The position numbers and the translations under genes are program-made. The notes under the pieces are model-generated. The model saw only the letters and a list, made by a program, of their open reading frames with translations, did no database searches and was not told where the DNA came from. Shown here piece after piece: positions 13,555 to 22,251 of a stretch of 30,803 nt of DNA. Positions within the stretch are counted from its first letter, which is position 1, and every line of letters begins with the position of its first letter. The stretch spans positions 1-30,803 of the forward strand of contig DHDG01000037.1 of NCBI GenBank assembly GCA_002399265.1, read 5' to 3'. Origin of the DNA: Firmicutes bacterium UBA4882. Lineage in GTDB: Bacteria > Bacillota > UBA4882.

Positions 13555-15496
13555 CGTTTGATGCCTCTACCTCGGTCGTTAACTCCGACCACTGATCATA
13601 GAGTTGCTGGAGGCGCGCCACAGCTTCCTGATCTTCATCAGTCAGTTTTTGAGACTCGAGATAGTCTTGATAAACCTCAGGGGTACAAAGCAACTCTGCG
13701 ATCTCAGTGCGTCTTTCTTCCAAAGAAGCGATTTCGGCCTCAACGGAAGCCAGCGCTTCCAAAGTGCGCTGGCTGACCTTCTTGGGACGCCGCAGTTGTC
13801 GTAATTTCTGCTGGCTCTGGCTTGCACTGCTTACCGGAGCTTCTTTTTTTGCGGCGGCCAGAGCTTCCTTCTGCTCTGCCAGCCAATTCTGATAATCCTC
13901 ATATTTACCTTCGAATGGAGTGATATGGCCTTCGGGACTCAATAAAAGCAGCCTTTGGGCAACTTTATTAACAAAATAGCGGTCATGCGAGACGAATAAG
14001 AGGGTACCTTCATATGCAGTCAGTGCGTTTTCGAGGGCCTCGATCGAGCGCAGATCCAGATGATTTGTCGGCTCGTCCAGGATCAGGAAATTCGCTTTAT
14101 CCAATACTAGCTTAGCCAGAGCAAGACGTCGCCGTTCGCCGCCGCTCAGATCTTCCACCCGCTTAAAAACATCATCGCCCTTAAATTGGAAAAGTGCCAA
14201 GTGGTTGCGGGCAGCCAGGTTGTCAAATCCTCTGGTGTTCAAAATTTCCTCAAACGGTGTCCCTGACAGATTGAGATCCGGCTGTTCCTGTGAATAATAG
14301 CCGGTGGTAACAGCGTGTCCCCACCTAACCCGCCCATCGTCTGCCACGAGATCCCCCATCAAAATACGCAATAATGTAGTCTTACCGGATCCATTGGGAC
14401 CAAGTAAAGCTATTTTATCACCAGCGTGCAGCGCAAAGGAAATTGTCTTCAATATTTGACGGCTGTCAAATGCCTTTGTGAGATTCTCCACTTCCAGGAC
14501 CCTTTTTCCACTGCGATGCGCCGCACCAAACTTGAGCCGGATCCCATCCTGTTCTCCGGGTGGCTTTTCGAGTCTCTGAACCAAATCCAGCCGTTTCTGG
14601 CGGCTAGCCGCTTCTTTTTTAGCCTTTTCAGTTTCCCGGGATTCGCGAATCATTTTTTCCTGGCGGCTAATCTCTTTTTGTTGAAGAGAATATGCTTTCT
14701 CCCAAGATTGGATCAGCTGCTGACGCTGCAACAGATAACTCGAATAATTACCGGCATAGCTGGTAATATGATGATCTTCCATTTCCAGAATGCCTTGTGC
14801 GATGCGATCTAAAAAGTAGCGATCATGCGAGACCGCCAACACTGCCCCACGGTAGTCTTTCATAAAATGCTCCAACCACTCCACCGCTTGAATATCAAGG
14901 TAGTTGGTCGGCTCATCAAGGAGTAACAAATCCGGTTCGGATAACAGTAATCTGGCTAGCGATAAACGCGTTTTTTCTCCGCCACTCAGACTGCTGGTCT
15001 GGCGATCCCAAAAGTCTTTTGGCAAACCCAGGCCGTTGAGGACGCTGCGAATGCGGGGGCGGTACTCATAACCACCCTGTCGTTCGAAACGTTCGCGTAA
15101 ATTACTATATTTATCCATTAATGCACTTAACTGATCGTGATCGGCATTGGCGGCCCCAGGTGACAAGTCACCCATAGCATGCTCAATAGCGGAAATCTGA
15201 TCGGCAAGCGCCCGCAGATCCGCAAAGACTGCGAGCATTTCTCCTTCAACAGTCAGGCCTTCAGAAAACTGCGGTTCCTGCGTCAGATAACCCAGTTGCA
15301 GGCCGGTCTGAAAGGTGATTCTTCCCGAATCATAATCCTCCCGGCCCTCAATGATGTTTAGCAGGGTTGTTTTGCCGCATCCATTCGGACCGATCAGGCC
15401 GGTTTTGGTGCCGGGATCAATCTGAAAACTGATCTGTTCCAGAATCAAATTTGCCCCATAATATTTTGTCAGGTTACTTACTTCCAGAAGAGGCAT
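13502..15496 (-). CDS. ABC-F family ATPase (ribosome-associated type)
   Basis: A 664-residue protein with two ABC domains and no membrane segment. ABC1 has Walker A GPNGCGKTT (36-44), signature LSGGEKTRLSLA and Walker B LLLLDEPTNYLD. ABC2 has GPNGSGKTT, LSGGERRRLALA and FLILDEPTNHLD. Between them is the linker rich in K, R, E and Q (SLQQKEISRQEKMIRESRETEKAKKEAASRQKR) that reaches the peptidyl-transferase region in ABC-F proteins. A C-terminal coiled-coil extension (about 555-650) resembles Uup/YdiF-type proteins. These ATPases modulate stalled or initiating ribosomes; some confer antibiotic resistance, but nothing here marks a resistance type. GGAGGAAC precedes the ATG. It follows lepB by 34 nt, and its last 53 bp overlap rqcH on the other strand. 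Confidence 0.93.
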   Translation of the reverse strand: MPLLEVSNLTKYYGANLILEQISFQIDPGTKTGLIGPNGCGKTTLLNIIEGREDYDSGRITFQTGLQLGYLTQEPQFSEGLTVEGEMLAVFADLRALADQISAIEHAMGDLSPGAANADHDQLSALMDKYSNLRERFERQGGYEYRPRIRSVLNGLGLPKDFWDRQTSSLSGGEKTRLSLARLLLSEPDLLLLDEPTNYLDIQAVEWLEHFMKDYRGAVLAVSHDRYFLDRIAQGILEMEDHHITSYAGNYSSYLLQRQQLIQSWEKAYSLQQKEISRQEKMIRESRETEKAKKEAASRQKRLDLVQRLEKPPGEQDGIRLKFGAAHRSGKRVLEVENLTKAFDSRQILKTISFALHAGDKIALLGPNGSGKTTLLRILMGDLVADDGRVRWGHAVTTGYYSQEQPDLNLSGTPFEEILNTRGFDNLAARNHLALFQFKGDDVFKRVEDLSGGERRRLALAKLVLDKANFLILDEPTNHLDLRSIEALENALTAYEGTLLFVSHDRYFVNKVAQRLLLLSPEGHITPFEGKYEDYQNWLAEQKEALAAAKKEAPVSSASQSQQKLRQLRRPKKVSQRTLEALASVEAEIASLEERRTEIAELLCTPEVYQDYLESQKLTDEDQEAVARLQQLYDQWSELTTEVEASNVSQSARNVSKSPDLDRQ

Positions 15497-15530
15497 TGGT
15501 TCCTCCGATTGTTAAAATAATAGATAAATG

Positions 15531-16058
15531 CTAGTAAATCGAGCCAAAACGATCCAGCGGCCACAGTCGAAATACCGCCCGTCCCCGGATGTTTTTGGCA
15601 GGCATGAATCCCCAGTAACGACTGTCCTCACTGGAATTACGGTTATCTCCCATCATAAAATAATGGTCTTCCGGTATTTTAACCGGCGCAAAATTGCCGT
15701 ATATCTTAACGTTCTGAGGTAAATACGGTTCCTCCAGCGGCGAACCGTTGATGTAGACCGCACCGTCACGCATTTCCCACGTTTCGCCCGGCAGTCCGAT
15801 CACTCTTTTCACGTAATCCGTAGAAAATTGTGCACTGGCTGGCGGTTTGAAAACTAGTATCTCGCCGCGACGGGGAGCTCTAAACTTCAAAGTGACTTTG
15901 CCCGCGATAAAGCGATCGTTTTCAATAATTGTCGGTGACATCGAGCCGCTGGGCACAACCCTTACTTCAAACACAAACGTCCGCACCACCAGGAAGAGGA
16001 TTATTGCTGGAACAATGACTTCTAAAATGTCTTTGATCAGTTTGCGGTTTTTACTCAA
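15531..16058 (-). CDS. lepB: Signal peptidase I
   Basis: A 175-residue type I signal peptidase that cleaves signal peptides on the outer face of the membrane. One N-terminal membrane anchor (VIVPAIILFLVVRTFVF, about 14-30) is followed by box B VPSGSMSPT with catalytic Ser39. Box D DYVKRVIGLPGE carries the general base Lys84, and box E GDNRNSSEDSRYWGF comes later. This is the SipS-like short Gram-positive form. The start is a TTG (16056-16058) with a G-rich stretch (GGGGGTTGGTGG) just upstream; no better ATG exists before box B. It lies downstream of the HU terminator and 34 nt before the ABC-F gene. Confidence 0.94.
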   Translation of the reverse strand: MSKNRKLIKDILEVIVPAIILFLVVRTFVFEVRVVPSGSMSPTIIENDRFIAGKVTLKFRAPRRGEILVFKPPASAQFSTDYVKRVIGLPGETWEMRDGAVYINGSPLEEPYLPQNVKIYGNFAPVKIPEDHYFMMGDNRNSSEDSRYWGFMPAKNIRGRAVFRLWPLDRFGSIY

Positions 16059-16169
16059 ACCACCAACCCCCGTTCATTATGGGAAATTACGCGCGATTTT
16101 GATGACCGTCATCCAGTTCATCTGTAATACTCTGCCTGTTGATTATAACATATTATTAATTAGTCGCAC

Positions 16170-16201
16170 AAAAAAACGGGCCGTCCCTTCCGAGACAGCC
16201 C
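16170..16201 (-). terminator. Intrinsic terminator after the HU gene
   Basis: Minus strand GGGCTGTC...GGACGGCCC hairpin (16178-16201, with G-U pairing), then G and TTTTTTT (16170-16176). It starts 14 nt after the HU stop codon. Confidence 0.85.
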
Positions 16202-16215
16202 ATTGCGCGGTATTG

Positions 16216-16494
16216 TTATTTCTTGGCCACCGCTTCTTTCAGAGCTTTACCAGCCCTGAAAACTGGAACTTTGCGGGCGGCTATTTTGATCTCAGCGCCT
16301 GTTTGCGGATTGCGGCCTTTACGGGCCTCACGTTTACGGACTTCAAAACTGCCGAAACCAACCAGCTGCACTTTGTCGTTCTTGGCCAGAGCCTGGGTTA
16401 TGGCCTCAAATACGGCGTCAATGGCTTTTCCCGAATCCTTTTTGGTAAACTCGGTTTTCTCAGCTACCTTATCAATAAGCTCGGTTTTTGTCAC
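16216..16494 (-). CDS. hup: DNA-binding protein HU
   Basis: A 92-residue histone-like protein of standard length. MTKTELIDKVAEKTEFTKKDSGKAIDAVFE forms the helical dimer core, and LVGFGSFEVRKREARKGRNPQTG is the HU signature leading into the beta arm. It binds and bends DNA without sequence specificity and compacts the nucleoid. The start is the GTG at 16492-16494, with AAGGAGGTG six nt upstream; the nearby ATG runs straight into TGA. It has its own promoter and terminator. The spoIVA-HU adjacency matches B. subtilis spoIVA-hbs. Confidence 0.96.
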   Translation of the reverse strand: MTKTELIDKVAEKTEFTKKDSGKAIDAVFEAITQALAKNDKVQLVGFGSFEVRKREARKGRNPQTGAEIKIAARKVPVFRAGKALKEAVAKK

Positions 16495-16536
16495 ATCTTT
16501 CACCTCCTTCCACAACTGTCCACCTTGGTGGTGATA

Positions 16537-16565
16537 ATTCTACGGTATGAAAAGTTTTCCTGCAA
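16537..16565 (-). promoter_or_regulatory. Sigma-A promoter of the HU gene
   Basis: Minus strand TTGCAG (16560-16565) is followed after 17 nt by TAGAAT (16537-16542). A CCACC-AA-GGTGG palindrome (16520-16531) lies at the expected transcription start and may act as an operator or a leader hairpin. Confidence 0.55.
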
Positions 16566-16686
16566 GATTGGCCAATTTTTCATCAAAATTGTTCAATGGA
16601 TTCGCAGGTTTGCGGGGATATTCCTTCAAAAACGGACAAAAGGCGGGCATTGCTTGCAAAAGGCCAGCTAGACACGATGATAAGAA

Positions 16687-16711
16687 ACAGGCAGCTTAAT
16701 TGGCTGCCTGT
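16687..16711 (-). terminator. Terminator hairpin after spoIVA
   Basis: Minus strand CAGGCAGC-CAATTAA-GCTGCCTG (16688-16710) followed by TTTCTT, 25 nt after the spoIVA stop. The stem is strong and the T tract modest. Confidence 0.7.
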
Positions 16712-16735
16712 CAGGGTCACTGTGTCACAAATTGA

Positions 16736-18214
16736 TTAGAGGATGATGCAAATAAGCCCTCCGCTACCCTCATTCAAAATCTTAGTGAGTGTTTCCTGTA
16801 ATTTTTCCTGAGCGTTTTCCGGCATTTTGGTCAGTTTGCTCTGCAGCCCTTCTCGTACCAAGTCATGCATGGATTTGCCCAAAAAATCGGTTTCCCAAAT
16901 CTGATCGGGATCTTTCTCAAATTCTTCCGCAAGGTAGCGCACGAACTCCTCGCCTTGCTTTTCAGTCCCGACAAACGGAGTCACTTCAGCACTTATGTTC
17001 GCCCTGATCAGGTGATAGGAAGGCGCAGTGGCAGTTAACTTAACCCCGAACCGATTGCCTTGCCTAATCAACTCCGGCTGTTCAAAGACAATATCGTCCG
17101 TTCCCGGGCTCACAAGGCCATAACCCGTATTTTTGACATTGCGGAGCGCTTCGGCTACTTTATCATATTCGTGCTTGGCAAAGGACAGCTCCGAAATCAG
17201 ACCCACCAGATTATGATCGCCCTCTATCGGGAATCCGCTCAGCTCGCTCAAAACCTGATAGAGCAAGTCATGGCTACAGGTCAGCTCAATCGCAGCCGAG
17301 CCTTCTCCGGGCTCAATAGACTGCAGGATAGAGCGTTCCACAAATTCGTACTCCCCCAGCTGCAGCGCAGCCGGTTCGACGTCACGCAGCCGATTGACAT
17401 CAGCCACAACCTCCAAAACGGCATCGCTGAATCTGGCATACAGCCAGTGATTATTGGGAAGCTCCTCCACCCATCTGGGCAGATCAATGGCAATTTCCCG
17501 GATCGGGAACATGTAGAGGGCTTCTTTCAGCAAGTCAATAATGACGGGCTGCTCCATGTTTTGACAATCCATCGGCATTGCCGGAACGTCGTAGCGGGCG
17601 CTCAATTCGGCGGCCAGAGTCACCGCATCTAGCCCGGAAGGATTCTTGGAATTGACAATGATCACAAAGGGTTTCCCAAGGTCAGCCAATTCGGTGATCA
17701 CGCGGTTTTCTGCATCTTCGTAGCTGGCACGCGGTAAATCGGTGATACTTCCGTCTGTGGTGACAACAATCCCAATCGTGGAATGCTCTTCAATCACTTT
17801 TCGCGTCCCAAATTCGGCCGCTTCTTCAAAAGGAATCGGATCTTCCAGCCATGGTGTCCGCACCATACGCGGGCCTTCCTCATCAAGAAAACCTTGCGCG
17901 CCTTCCACTGCGTATCCGACGCAGTCGACCAGACGGACTTTCAGCTTCAACTGTTCGCTTACCGCGATTTCTACTGCTTCATTGGGAATGAATTTGGGTT
18001 CAGTGGTCATTATGGTGCGCCCTGCTCCACCCTGCGGCAACTCATCCTTTGCCCTTTCGCGTTCGTGGAAATTGCGGATATTTGGCAACACCATCAGATC
18101 CATGAAGCGTCGAATAAATGTTGACTTCCCTGTACGTACCGGGCCCACGACACCCAAATAAATGTCGCCCCCGGTGCGTTCGGCGATATCCTTCAAGATA
18201 TCAAACCGTTCCAT
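16736..18214 (-). CDS. spoIVA: Stage IV sporulation protein A, spore coat basement-layer ATPase
   Basis: A 492-residue protein, the same length as B. subtilis SpoIVA and alignable along its whole length by eye. SpoIVA polymerises with ATP hydrolysis on the forespore surface, made in the mother cell, and forms the platform for coat assembly. The N-terminal ATPase domain shows MERFDILKDIAERTGGDIYL, then Walker A GPVRTGKS (24-31, Lys30), TTEPKFIPNEAVEI, RLVDCVGYAVEGAQG and EEHSTIGIVVTTDGSI. The C-terminus ends EGSGGLICIIL, as in the family. I use the second of two ATGs (18212-18214) because GGGGGG lies 6 nt before it; the first ATG touches the G-run. It has a long 5' region, but I could not find a convincing sigma-E promoter. 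Confidence 0.97.
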   Translation of the reverse strand: MERFDILKDIAERTGGDIYLGVVGPVRTGKSTFIRRFMDLMVLPNIRNFHERERAKDELPQGGAGRTIMTTEPKFIPNEAVEIAVSEQLKLKVRLVDCVGYAVEGAQGFLDEEGPRMVRTPWLEDPIPFEEAAEFGTRKVIEEHSTIGIVVTTDGSITDLPRASYEDAENRVITELADLGKPFVIIVNSKNPSGLDAVTLAAELSARYDVPAMPMDCQNMEQPVIIDLLKEALYMFPIREIAIDLPRWVEELPNNHWLYARFSDAVLEVVADVNRLRDVEPAALQLGEYEFVERSILQSIEPGEGSAAIELTCSHDLLYQVLSELSGFPIEGDHNLVGLISELSFAKHEYDKVAEALRNVKNTGYGLVSPGTDDIVFEQPELIRQGNRFGVKLTATAPSYHLIRANISAEVTPFVGTEKQGEEFVRYLAEEFEKDPDQIWETDFLGKSMHDLVREGLQSKLTKMPENAQEKLQETLTKILNEGSGGLICIIL

Positions 18215-18343
18215 CCGCATCCCCCCAATACTATTATTTTCGGCCGGGACGGCATCCGTAGGGTGCCGCCAGGGTAAAAGTGTGTAGCGCTTTTCCTGCC
18301 GATTTAACGGTACATATATATTGGGAAGGGACGGCCTTTAGAC

Positions 18344-18363
18344 CGCGAACCCGAAAGTTCGCG
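18344..18363 (-). terminator. Hairpin after gpsA, possible weak terminator
   Basis: CGCGAAC-6 nt-GTTCGCG perfect 7-bp stem, 8 nt after the gpsA stop. No T tract follows on the minus strand, so it may only stabilise the 3' end or cause Rho-dependent termination. Confidence 0.35.
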
Positions 18364-18370
18364 CGCTTTT

Positions 18371-19393
18371 CTATAAGAAATCCGGTTCTATTTCTCTAAC
18401 CAATTCACGCCGCATCAAAGAAACAACCGCTGCAGACGGCGAACAACGTCCCTCCATAATCTCATTGACTTTTTCAGTGAGCGGCATTTCAACTGCATGG
18501 GTCTGCGCAAGATTAAGCGCGGCTGCAGCAGTGTTGAATCCCTCAACAACCATTCGGGTGCTGCCACAAATTTCGTCGTAGGATCTTCCTTTGCCCAGCT
18601 GCTCGCCAGCCCATCTGTTACGGCTATGCTGGCTGCCGGCCGTAGCGAAAAGGTCTCCTAATCCGGATAATCCCGCAAAGGTCATGGGATGAGCGCCCAT
18701 CACTTTTCCCAGGCGCGTTATTTCTGCAATACCGCGGGTGATGACGGCTGCTTTGGTATTATCGCCATAGCCGATACCATCGCAGATGCCGGCCGCAATG
18801 GCCACAACATTCTTGAGCGCTCCGGCCAATTCAACGCCAAGCACATCCTGATTGGTATAGATACGGAAGGAATCGGTTGATAGAAGTTCCTGCCAAAATC
18901 GAGCGGCTCTCAAATCATAGGCGGCCGCTACTGACGCGGAAGGAATGTCTCGTCCAACCTCTTCGGCATGGTTTGGTCCAGAGAGCACGGCAATAGCGTC
19001 TTCATTCAACTCTCCGATCTCCTCCAGCAAGACCCGGGACATGGTTTTTCCGGTAGTTGGTTCCAGTCCCTTACCTGCATTGATGATCATATATTCCTGA
19101 CGCCAATGCTGATTGCATTGAAAGGCGACGGCTCTGACGAAACGCGAAGGCACAGCCATGATAATCGCCTCCGGATTGTCAAGCGCAACGTCGAGGCAAT
19201 TGGTCGCAGTTAGATTGGCAGGCAACGGCACGCCAGGCAGATAAATTGTGTTTTCATGATTCTCGTTAATAGCATAGGCGGCATCTGCTTCTTTTGACCA
19301 GATCACCGTACGGAAGCCCTTTTGGGCAGCAAGTCTGGCCAAAGCTGTCCCCCATCCGCCGGCTCCGATCACCGCCAGATGTCTATGGTTCAA
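18371..19393 (-). CDS. gpsA: Glycerol-3-phosphate dehydrogenase [NAD(P)+]
   Basis: A 340-residue cytosolic enzyme that reduces dihydroxyacetone phosphate to sn-glycerol-3-phosphate for phospholipid synthesis. The Rossmann domain has VIGAGGWGTALA (residues 8-19). VLSGPNHAEEV, the catalytic lysine region GALKNVVAIAAGICDGIGYGDN (about 190-212) and AGLSGLGDLFATAGSQHSRN are all family signatures. The start is a TTG (19391-19393) seven nt after GGAGGG. It begins 15 nt after der, with its ribosome site in the gap. In many Clostridia plsY (acyl-phosphate:G3P acyltransferase) stands between der and gpsA; here it is absent, giving the der-gpsA order seen in B. subtilis. Confidence 0.95.
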   Translation of the reverse strand: MNHRHLAVIGAGGWGTALARLAAQKGFRTVIWSKEADAAYAINENHENTIYLPGVPLPANLTATNCLDVALDNPEAIIMAVPSRFVRAVAFQCNQHWRQEYMIINAGKGLEPTTGKTMSRVLLEEIGELNEDAIAVLSGPNHAEEVGRDIPSASVAAAYDLRAARFWQELLSTDSFRIYTNQDVLGVELAGALKNVVAIAAGICDGIGYGDNTKAAVITRGIAEITRLGKVMGAHPMTFAGLSGLGDLFATAGSQHSRNRWAGEQLGKGRSYDEICGSTRMVVEGFNTAAAALNLAQTHAVEMPLTEKVNEIMEGRCSPSAAVVSLMRRELVREIEPDFL

Positions 19394-19408
19394 AACTATC
19401 CCTCCGTA

Positions 19409-20722
19409 TTATTTATCTTTGCGTCCCCGAAAAATCAACTTAATCGGAGTGCCCGAAAAACCGAAAGCTTCCCGCAGTCGGTTTTCCAAATACCTGCGAT
19501 ACGAGAAATGGATGTCCGGCCGGTTGCAGTGAAATACAAACAGCGGCGGTTTCACTTGCGGCTGACTGACATAAAAAATCTTAAACCGTTGTCCGCCGGT
19601 ACCTGCAGGCGGCTCATGCATCACGGTTGCCTCAGTCACAACCTCATTAAGTCTGGCAGTCGGCACGCGTTGGTTGTATGCCTCAGCCACCGTCATGATG
19701 GCGTCAAATACTTTGGCGACTCTCTGACCGGTCTTGGCCGAAATAAACAGGACGGGCGCAAAAGGCAAAAAGGACAGTTTATCCTGCACTTCTTCGCCAA
19801 ATTGGCGCATCGTGTCATTATCTTTGGGAACCAAATCCCATTTATTATAAATTATAATACAGGCTTTGCCGCCTTCAAGAATATAGCCGGCGATTCTCTG
19901 ATCCTGCTCGGTAATGCCTTCAACAGCGTCAATAATGAGCAGCGCAACATCACAGCGATCAATCGCTCTCAAGGCGCGCATCACACTATACCTTTCAATC
20001 GGATCATCGATTTTACCCCGCCGGCGCATACCGGCCGTATCAATCAGCAATAGTTCCTGTTCACCGTATTGAATGTCAATGTCGATGGCATCTCTGGTAG
20101 TGCCGGGTAAATCACTGACAATCACCCGTTCTTCCCCGATGAGCGCATTCACAAGGGACGACTTGCCGACATTCGGTCGTCCAACCACGGAAACCTTGAT
20201 GATGGACTCGTCCAGCTGTGCTTCGGTCTCTTCCGGCAGATGGCTGACGATCATGTCCAGCAGATCTCCGGTGTTGAGTCCATGCTCAGCTGATACCGGC
20301 AGCGGATCACCTAATCCCAGCGCATAAAAATCATAAATGAAGTCCGGATTGCCTTCTGCCTTATTAACTGCCAAAATGACAGGCTTTTGGGCTTGCCGCA
20401 GCAAATTGGCAACATCATGATCCTGCGGAGATAATCCCTGTCGGCCGTCCACGATAAGGATGATTAAATCAGCTTCCCTGACAGCCATTTCAGCCTGTTT
20501 GGTAGTCTGTGATTCAAGCGGGTCCTGAGTTGCCACTCTAATGCCGCCAGTATCCACCAGCAAGAACGAATGGTTCAGCCATTCGCATTCTGCATAAAGC
20601 CGGTCTCTGGTGACCCCAGGCCGATCTTCCACGATTGCCAGACGTTCTTTGATCAGTCTGTTAAACAAAGTCGATTTGCCAACGTTCGGACGTCCGACAA
20701 TGGCAACGATCGGTTTAGACAT
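19409..20722 (-). CDS. der: Ribosome biogenesis GTPase Der (EngA)
   Basis: A 437-residue double GTPase needed for 50S subunit maturation. GTPase domain 1 has GRPNVGKS (10-17), DTGG and NKAE. Domain 2 has GRPNVGKSSLVNALIGEERVIVSDLPGTTRDAID, DTAGMRRRGK and NKWD. A C-terminal KH-like domain with RYLENRLREAFGFSGTPIKLIFRGRK follows. The G4 motif of domain 1 ends in Glu rather than Asp, a variation also known in other Der proteins. I start at the ATG of MSKPIVAIVG (20720-20722), with GGAGGT seven nt upstream; the open frame reaches 20737. It overlaps the DUF512 gene by 8 nt. Confidence 0.96.
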   Translation of the reverse strand: MSKPIVAIVGRPNVGKSTLFNRLIKERLAIVEDRPGVTRDRLYAECEWLNHSFLLVDTGGIRVATQDPLESQTTKQAEMAVREADLIILIVDGRQGLSPQDHDVANLLRQAQKPVILAVNKAEGNPDFIYDFYALGLGDPLPVSAEHGLNTGDLLDMIVSHLPEETEAQLDESIIKVSVVGRPNVGKSSLVNALIGEERVIVSDLPGTTRDAIDIDIQYGEQELLLIDTAGMRRRGKIDDPIERYSVMRALRAIDRCDVALLIIDAVEGITEQDQRIAGYILEGGKACIIIYNKWDLVPKDNDTMRQFGEEVQDKLSFLPFAPVLFISAKTGQRVAKVFDAIMTVAEAYNQRVPTARLNEVVTEATVMHEPPAGTGGQRFKIFYVSQPQVKPPLFVFHCNRPDIHFSYRRYLENRLREAFGFSGTPIKLIFRGRKDK

Positions 20723-22061
20723 TGTTATGACCTCCATTTAGGGAATTCACCGTATCAATTAACCCACTAACACAGCTGGGCACCACTATTATATTAGCAT
20801 GACCGGTTTTTTTCAAATCTTCAATCTGAGTATCATCCAAAAAAACAGTCTCGCTGGAGCGCAGGGTGATATCAGGAATGAAGACAATATCATGAGCGTC
20901 AATGTCCGCGACGGTCAGAGCACGGCTAATGTCGGACCCGGTGAGTAACCCCGTAACAGTGACGGTTTTGCCAAAGAACGCATTTTCCACTGGTAGAACC
21001 TGAACCTGTAATTTTTCGATCTGATTAAGTCTGGCAGCCGCCTCCCTGAGAATTGCCGCTGAAGATAAGCCGGTAATCAGCCAGAGGCGCGTCTCTTTGT
21101 TCATCGTCTGCGGCATCAGCGCGCTGCTTTCGGCTAAGTCGGTCAGGAATCGCCGTGCCAGACCAACTCCGTTGGAGATCTGAGGATACTCTTCATATTC
21201 CTCGTCGGCTGGAAAGGGCACGTCCGCTTTAATATACCATTCATCAGCAGCAAAAACAAAACGTGTCCCCAATTCCCGAAAAAACTTTTCTTGCAGGTCA
21301 TGGATAATCTCCAAAACCGCATGGGCGGAGTCTTTCTCAAAAGCCTGCAAGGCGGGCAGCCCTTCCCGATGGCACGTTAAGCCGACCGGTACAATCGCCA
21401 ACGAAGCAATACCAGGGGTATAACGCGCCAATTCAGAGATGCTTTCCTGAAGGACCACGCCATCATTAATACCACGGCATACCACAATCTGGCAATGAAC
21501 CTCAATATGATGATCCAGCAATCGCCGCAGGGCAGGCATGATAGGAGCGGGTCCCGGCAGACCAAGTAGCCGGCCTCTGATTTCCGGGTTTACGGCATGC
21601 ACGGAAACATACATCGGGCTCAATCGCAGAGTTAAAATGCGCTGCCAATCCTCTTCCGAAAGGTTGGAAAGCGTGATGTAAGCGCCCTGCAAAAAAGAAA
21701 GCCGATAGTCGTCATCTTTAATATATAACGTGCGGCGCAATCCGCGCGGCTCTTGATCCACAAAACAAAACATGCATTTATTACGACAATGCTTAATGCC
21801 ATTAAAGACGGCACTTTCAAACTGCAGACCCAGTCCGCGCTGAGCAACATTCGCAAGAGACTCTGATTTGTACCGCTCTCCTTCCGATTCCCAGATTACT
21901 CTGATTTCATCTTGGGCGGTTAATAAGAGTAGGTCAATCAGATCTTCAATTGGCTGATCATTAATGGCCATAATACGATCGCCCGGCGTAATTCCAAGTT
22001 GATCAGCCACTCCTCCTCGAACAATCTGTGATACAATTGCACCTGCACCCTGATCGATCAT
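20715..22061 (-). CDS. DUF512 family protein: PDZ plus radical-SAM-like iron-sulfur protein
   Basis: A 448-residue protein. A PDZ-like domain comes first (IVSQIVRGGVADQLGITPGDRIMAIND, about 8-45). A cysteine motif HCRNKCMFCFVDQ follows (Cys92, Cys96, Cys99; the CxxxCxxC of radical SAM proteins), then LYIKDDDYRLSFLQGAYITLSNL. A DUF512 domain lies in the C-terminal half (about 230-430). The family is widespread in Clostridia just ahead of der; its substrate is unknown. A radical SAM reaction with S-adenosylmethionine is inferred from the motif. The ATG at 22059-22061 has GCGGAGG six nt upstream; an upstream ATG at 22085 lacks a site. It overlaps der by 8 nt, so the two are translationally coupled. 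Confidence 0.9.
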   Translation of the reverse strand: MIDQGAGAIVSQIVRGGVADQLGITPGDRIMAINDQPIEDLIDLLLLTAQDEIRVIWESEGERYKSESLANVAQRGLGLQFESAVFNGIKHCRNKCMFCFVDQEPRGLRRTLYIKDDDYRLSFLQGAYITLSNLSEEDWQRILTLRLSPMYVSVHAVNPEIRGRLLGLPGPAPIMPALRRLLDHHIEVHCQIVVCRGINDGVVLQESISELARYTPGIASLAIVPVGLTCHREGLPALQAFEKDSAHAVLEIIHDLQEKFFRELGTRFVFAADEWYIKADVPFPADEEYEEYPQISNGVGLARRFLTDLAESSALMPQTMNKETRLWLITGLSSAAILREAAARLNQIEKLQVQVLPVENAFFGKTVTVTGLLTGSDISRALTVADIDAHDIVFIPDITLRSSETVFLDDTQIEDLKKTGHANIIVVPSCVSGLIDTVNSLNGGHNNV

Positions 22062-22189
22062 CGCTGCGCCTCCGCTCAATGACATACCGATTATCTTTCG
22101 AGATGTAAAGGCTTTTTCCTTTAACTTTAAGTTATCCCGCCTGGCACTGCCTCAACCCTCAAAAAACACGCGATGTCTGGGACTGGATT

Positions 22190-22219
22190 GTATAAAGAAA
22201 ACCAGTGCAGCACATTATA
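22190..22219 (+). promoter_or_regulatory. Candidate forespore sigma-G promoter
   Basis: GTATA (22190-22194), exactly 18 nt, then CATTATA (22213-22219). This fits the B. subtilis sigma-G pattern GHATR-N18-CATNHTA at every defined position. It lies about 33 nt before the start codon of the holin-like gene. No comparably good sigma-A promoter is visible there. Confidence 0.5.
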
Positions 22220-22251
22220 GTATAAGAATAAACCCGTAGGAGGAAAAGTCC

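Noticed and set aside
15847..16671. Plus-strand frame of 274 codons spanning lepB, HU and their gap
   Set aside because: It crosses two certain minus-strand genes, a terminator and a promoter; no recognisable protein.
18221..18370. Sigma-E promoter for spoIVA
   Set aside because: Expected biologically, but no box pair with correct spacing could be found by eye, so none is annotated.
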